Assembly: GCA_963422465.1 (NCBI GenBank)
Contig: OY730171.1
Location: 3,100,001 to 3,164,000, forward strand
DNA length: 64,000 bases
Reading direction: 5' to 3'
Source of the DNA: Lichina pygmaea
Taxonomy: Eukaryota; Ascomycota; Lichinomycetes; Lichinales; Lichinaceae
Shown here: one piece after another, positions 63,184 through 64,000 of the stretch
Position numbering within the stretch: the stretch's first letter is position 1
How the letters are laid out: each line of letters starts with the position of its first letter
The notes under the pieces: generated by a model
Told to the model about the DNA's origin: nothing
The model's database searches: none
Seen by the model: only the letters and a program-made list of their open reading frames with translations
Translations under genes and position numbers: made by a program

Positions 63184-64000
63184 GTTGACCTGGCTGCCCA
63201 GAGACTACCGTACTGAATAAGACTTGACAGCGTCCATTGCTTCAAAGAGATCGAGAGTCGCTTCGGAAGGTCGCCATGGGCATGTAAAGACGTGCATCTC
63301 TGCAGCAGAGCCAGTCAAGGCAGCGATGGACCAACGGCAACCGTTGTAGAAAAGTGGGAGCTTACCGTACGGTACGGGTTTAAGTTGTTCCGAGTTTTCA
63401 CTAAAGTCACTGAAACGGAGCGGAAAATCGTGATACCGATAGTTTACTATCTTGACGTCATGACAGTCATCCCAATGTGATGCCCAATGGCATGCGGTAC
63501 GTTTGTACAACTTGACAGCCACTTATCAGTCTCCGAGCGTCCGGAGATGGCGTCACTCATCTTGCTGTCCGGAAGCTGGATCTACGACAAGTAAATCCCC
63601 ATCATGACTTTGAGATGGTTTGCTCATGCGCATCAGGGTCTATGGACGCCGCAAGGAAAAGCGCGCATTCAACGAAGCTCGATTTGATGAGTTGAAGAAA
63701 GAGACCGAATCACGGCTACAGAGCTCGTCTGCGGACGAGCCCAACTCGAGTCGGCAGCAAAGGTTCTCGCAGACCGAGAGCCCACACGCACACCACTATG
63801 GTCAGGTCCACTCAAGCTCCGACATGGCATGGACACGCCAAGATCACAAGACGCGTTCTGGAACCGCACCTCGATGATCTATTCTCTGTACTCGAGTCTT
63901 CTTGGCTGGAAAAGTAGCTCTTTCAAGACGTAGACTGTCTCCGAAGCCGAGACGGGATCGACTCGAAGATTGATATCGCTCGTGGGTGCTTTTGTTATCG
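63184..64000. other. Region upstream of APC10, right window end
   Basis: 63,184-63,600 holds the likely APC10 promoter; no clear motif was found. The remaining 400 bp contain one small frame (63620-63877) described separately. Nothing else can be supported. Confidence 0.5.
63620..63877 (+). CDS. Small hypothetical ORF, doubtful
   Basis: 85 codons starting MLMRIRVYGRRKEKRAFNE, with a charged helix-like first half and a Ser/Gln/His-rich second half. No known motif. It may be a true short gene, a first exon of a gene beyond the window, or chance. Confidence 0.25.
   Translation: MLMRIRVYGRRKEKRAFNEARFDELKKETESRLQSSSADEPNSSRQQRFSQTESPHAHHYGQVHSSSDMAWTRQDHKTRSGTAPR

Overview
The window looks like a chromosome segment of a filamentous ascomycete (Pezizomycotina). 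The evidence is short GT-AG introns of 50-85 bp, a PUS7/TruD pseudouridine synthase, an APC10 cell-cycle gene, an ELO-type fatty-acid elongase and a fungal LPMO relic. TACGTA/GTACGGAGTAC-rich spacers at about 61.7-62.0 kb suggest a Hypocreales-like genome, but that is a weak inference.

Layout: bases 1 to about 49,850 are a repeat island made almost wholly of nested retroelements. Bases 49,851-64,000 are gene-bearing host DNA. I resolved the nesting from target-site duplications (TSDs). An old Ty3/gypsy chromovirus G (about 6206-49850) holds LINE-c (6388-8007, TSD about 14 bp), a solo LTR (9828-10425, TSD tcaga) and chromovirus F (10563-48276, TSD atgat). F was split in gag by LINE-d (minus strand, 11727-31233) and in RT by chromovirus D (32397-45263, minus, TSD ctttg). 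LINE-d was split by LINE-e (12201-19659) and by chromovirus C (20492-27031, TSD cattc). LINE-e was split by chromovirus B (12383-18911, TSD ctaga). D was split by chromovirus E (36975-43334, minus, TSD cagtt). The deepest layer is fifth order (B in LINE-e in LINE-d in F in G). To the left lie the 3' end of chromovirus A (1-1964), LINE-a (1965-5796), an 80-bp family II LTR scrap and LINE-b. Three LTR families are present: I (A, B, C, D, G and the solo LTR, LTRs of 559-609 bp), II (E, 414 bp) and III (F, 274 bp).

Main discovery candidate: families I and II both carry, antisense to gag-pol and between the chromodomain and the 3' LTR, a separate ORF. It encodes a perfectly spaced Zn(II)2Cys6 (Gal4-type) cluster followed by a coiled coil. 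In family I the LTR also holds an antisense TATA box 20-30 bp inside its outer edge, placed to start a transcript at the LTR/internal junction and run into this ORF. The U3 of every LTR type that travels with such an ORF has tandem repeats built around dyads with CGAG-like half-sites. Together this suggests an element-encoded antisense regulator with its own promoter and candidate target sites. Family III has neither the ORF nor the space for it. All three families also show an 8-9 nt complement between the sequence just after the 5' LTR and the R region, which fits Tf1/sushi-type self-priming.

Host part: PUS7 (50329-52801, plus, three exons) begins less than 500 bp from the repeat island. 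It is followed by an LPMO pseudogene (53621-54671), a zinc-ribbon protein of unknown function (55881-57149), an ELO elongase with a long acidic tail (59096-61433, minus, three exons) and APC10 (62237-63183, minus, three exons). No tRNA, rRNA or CRISPR array was seen.
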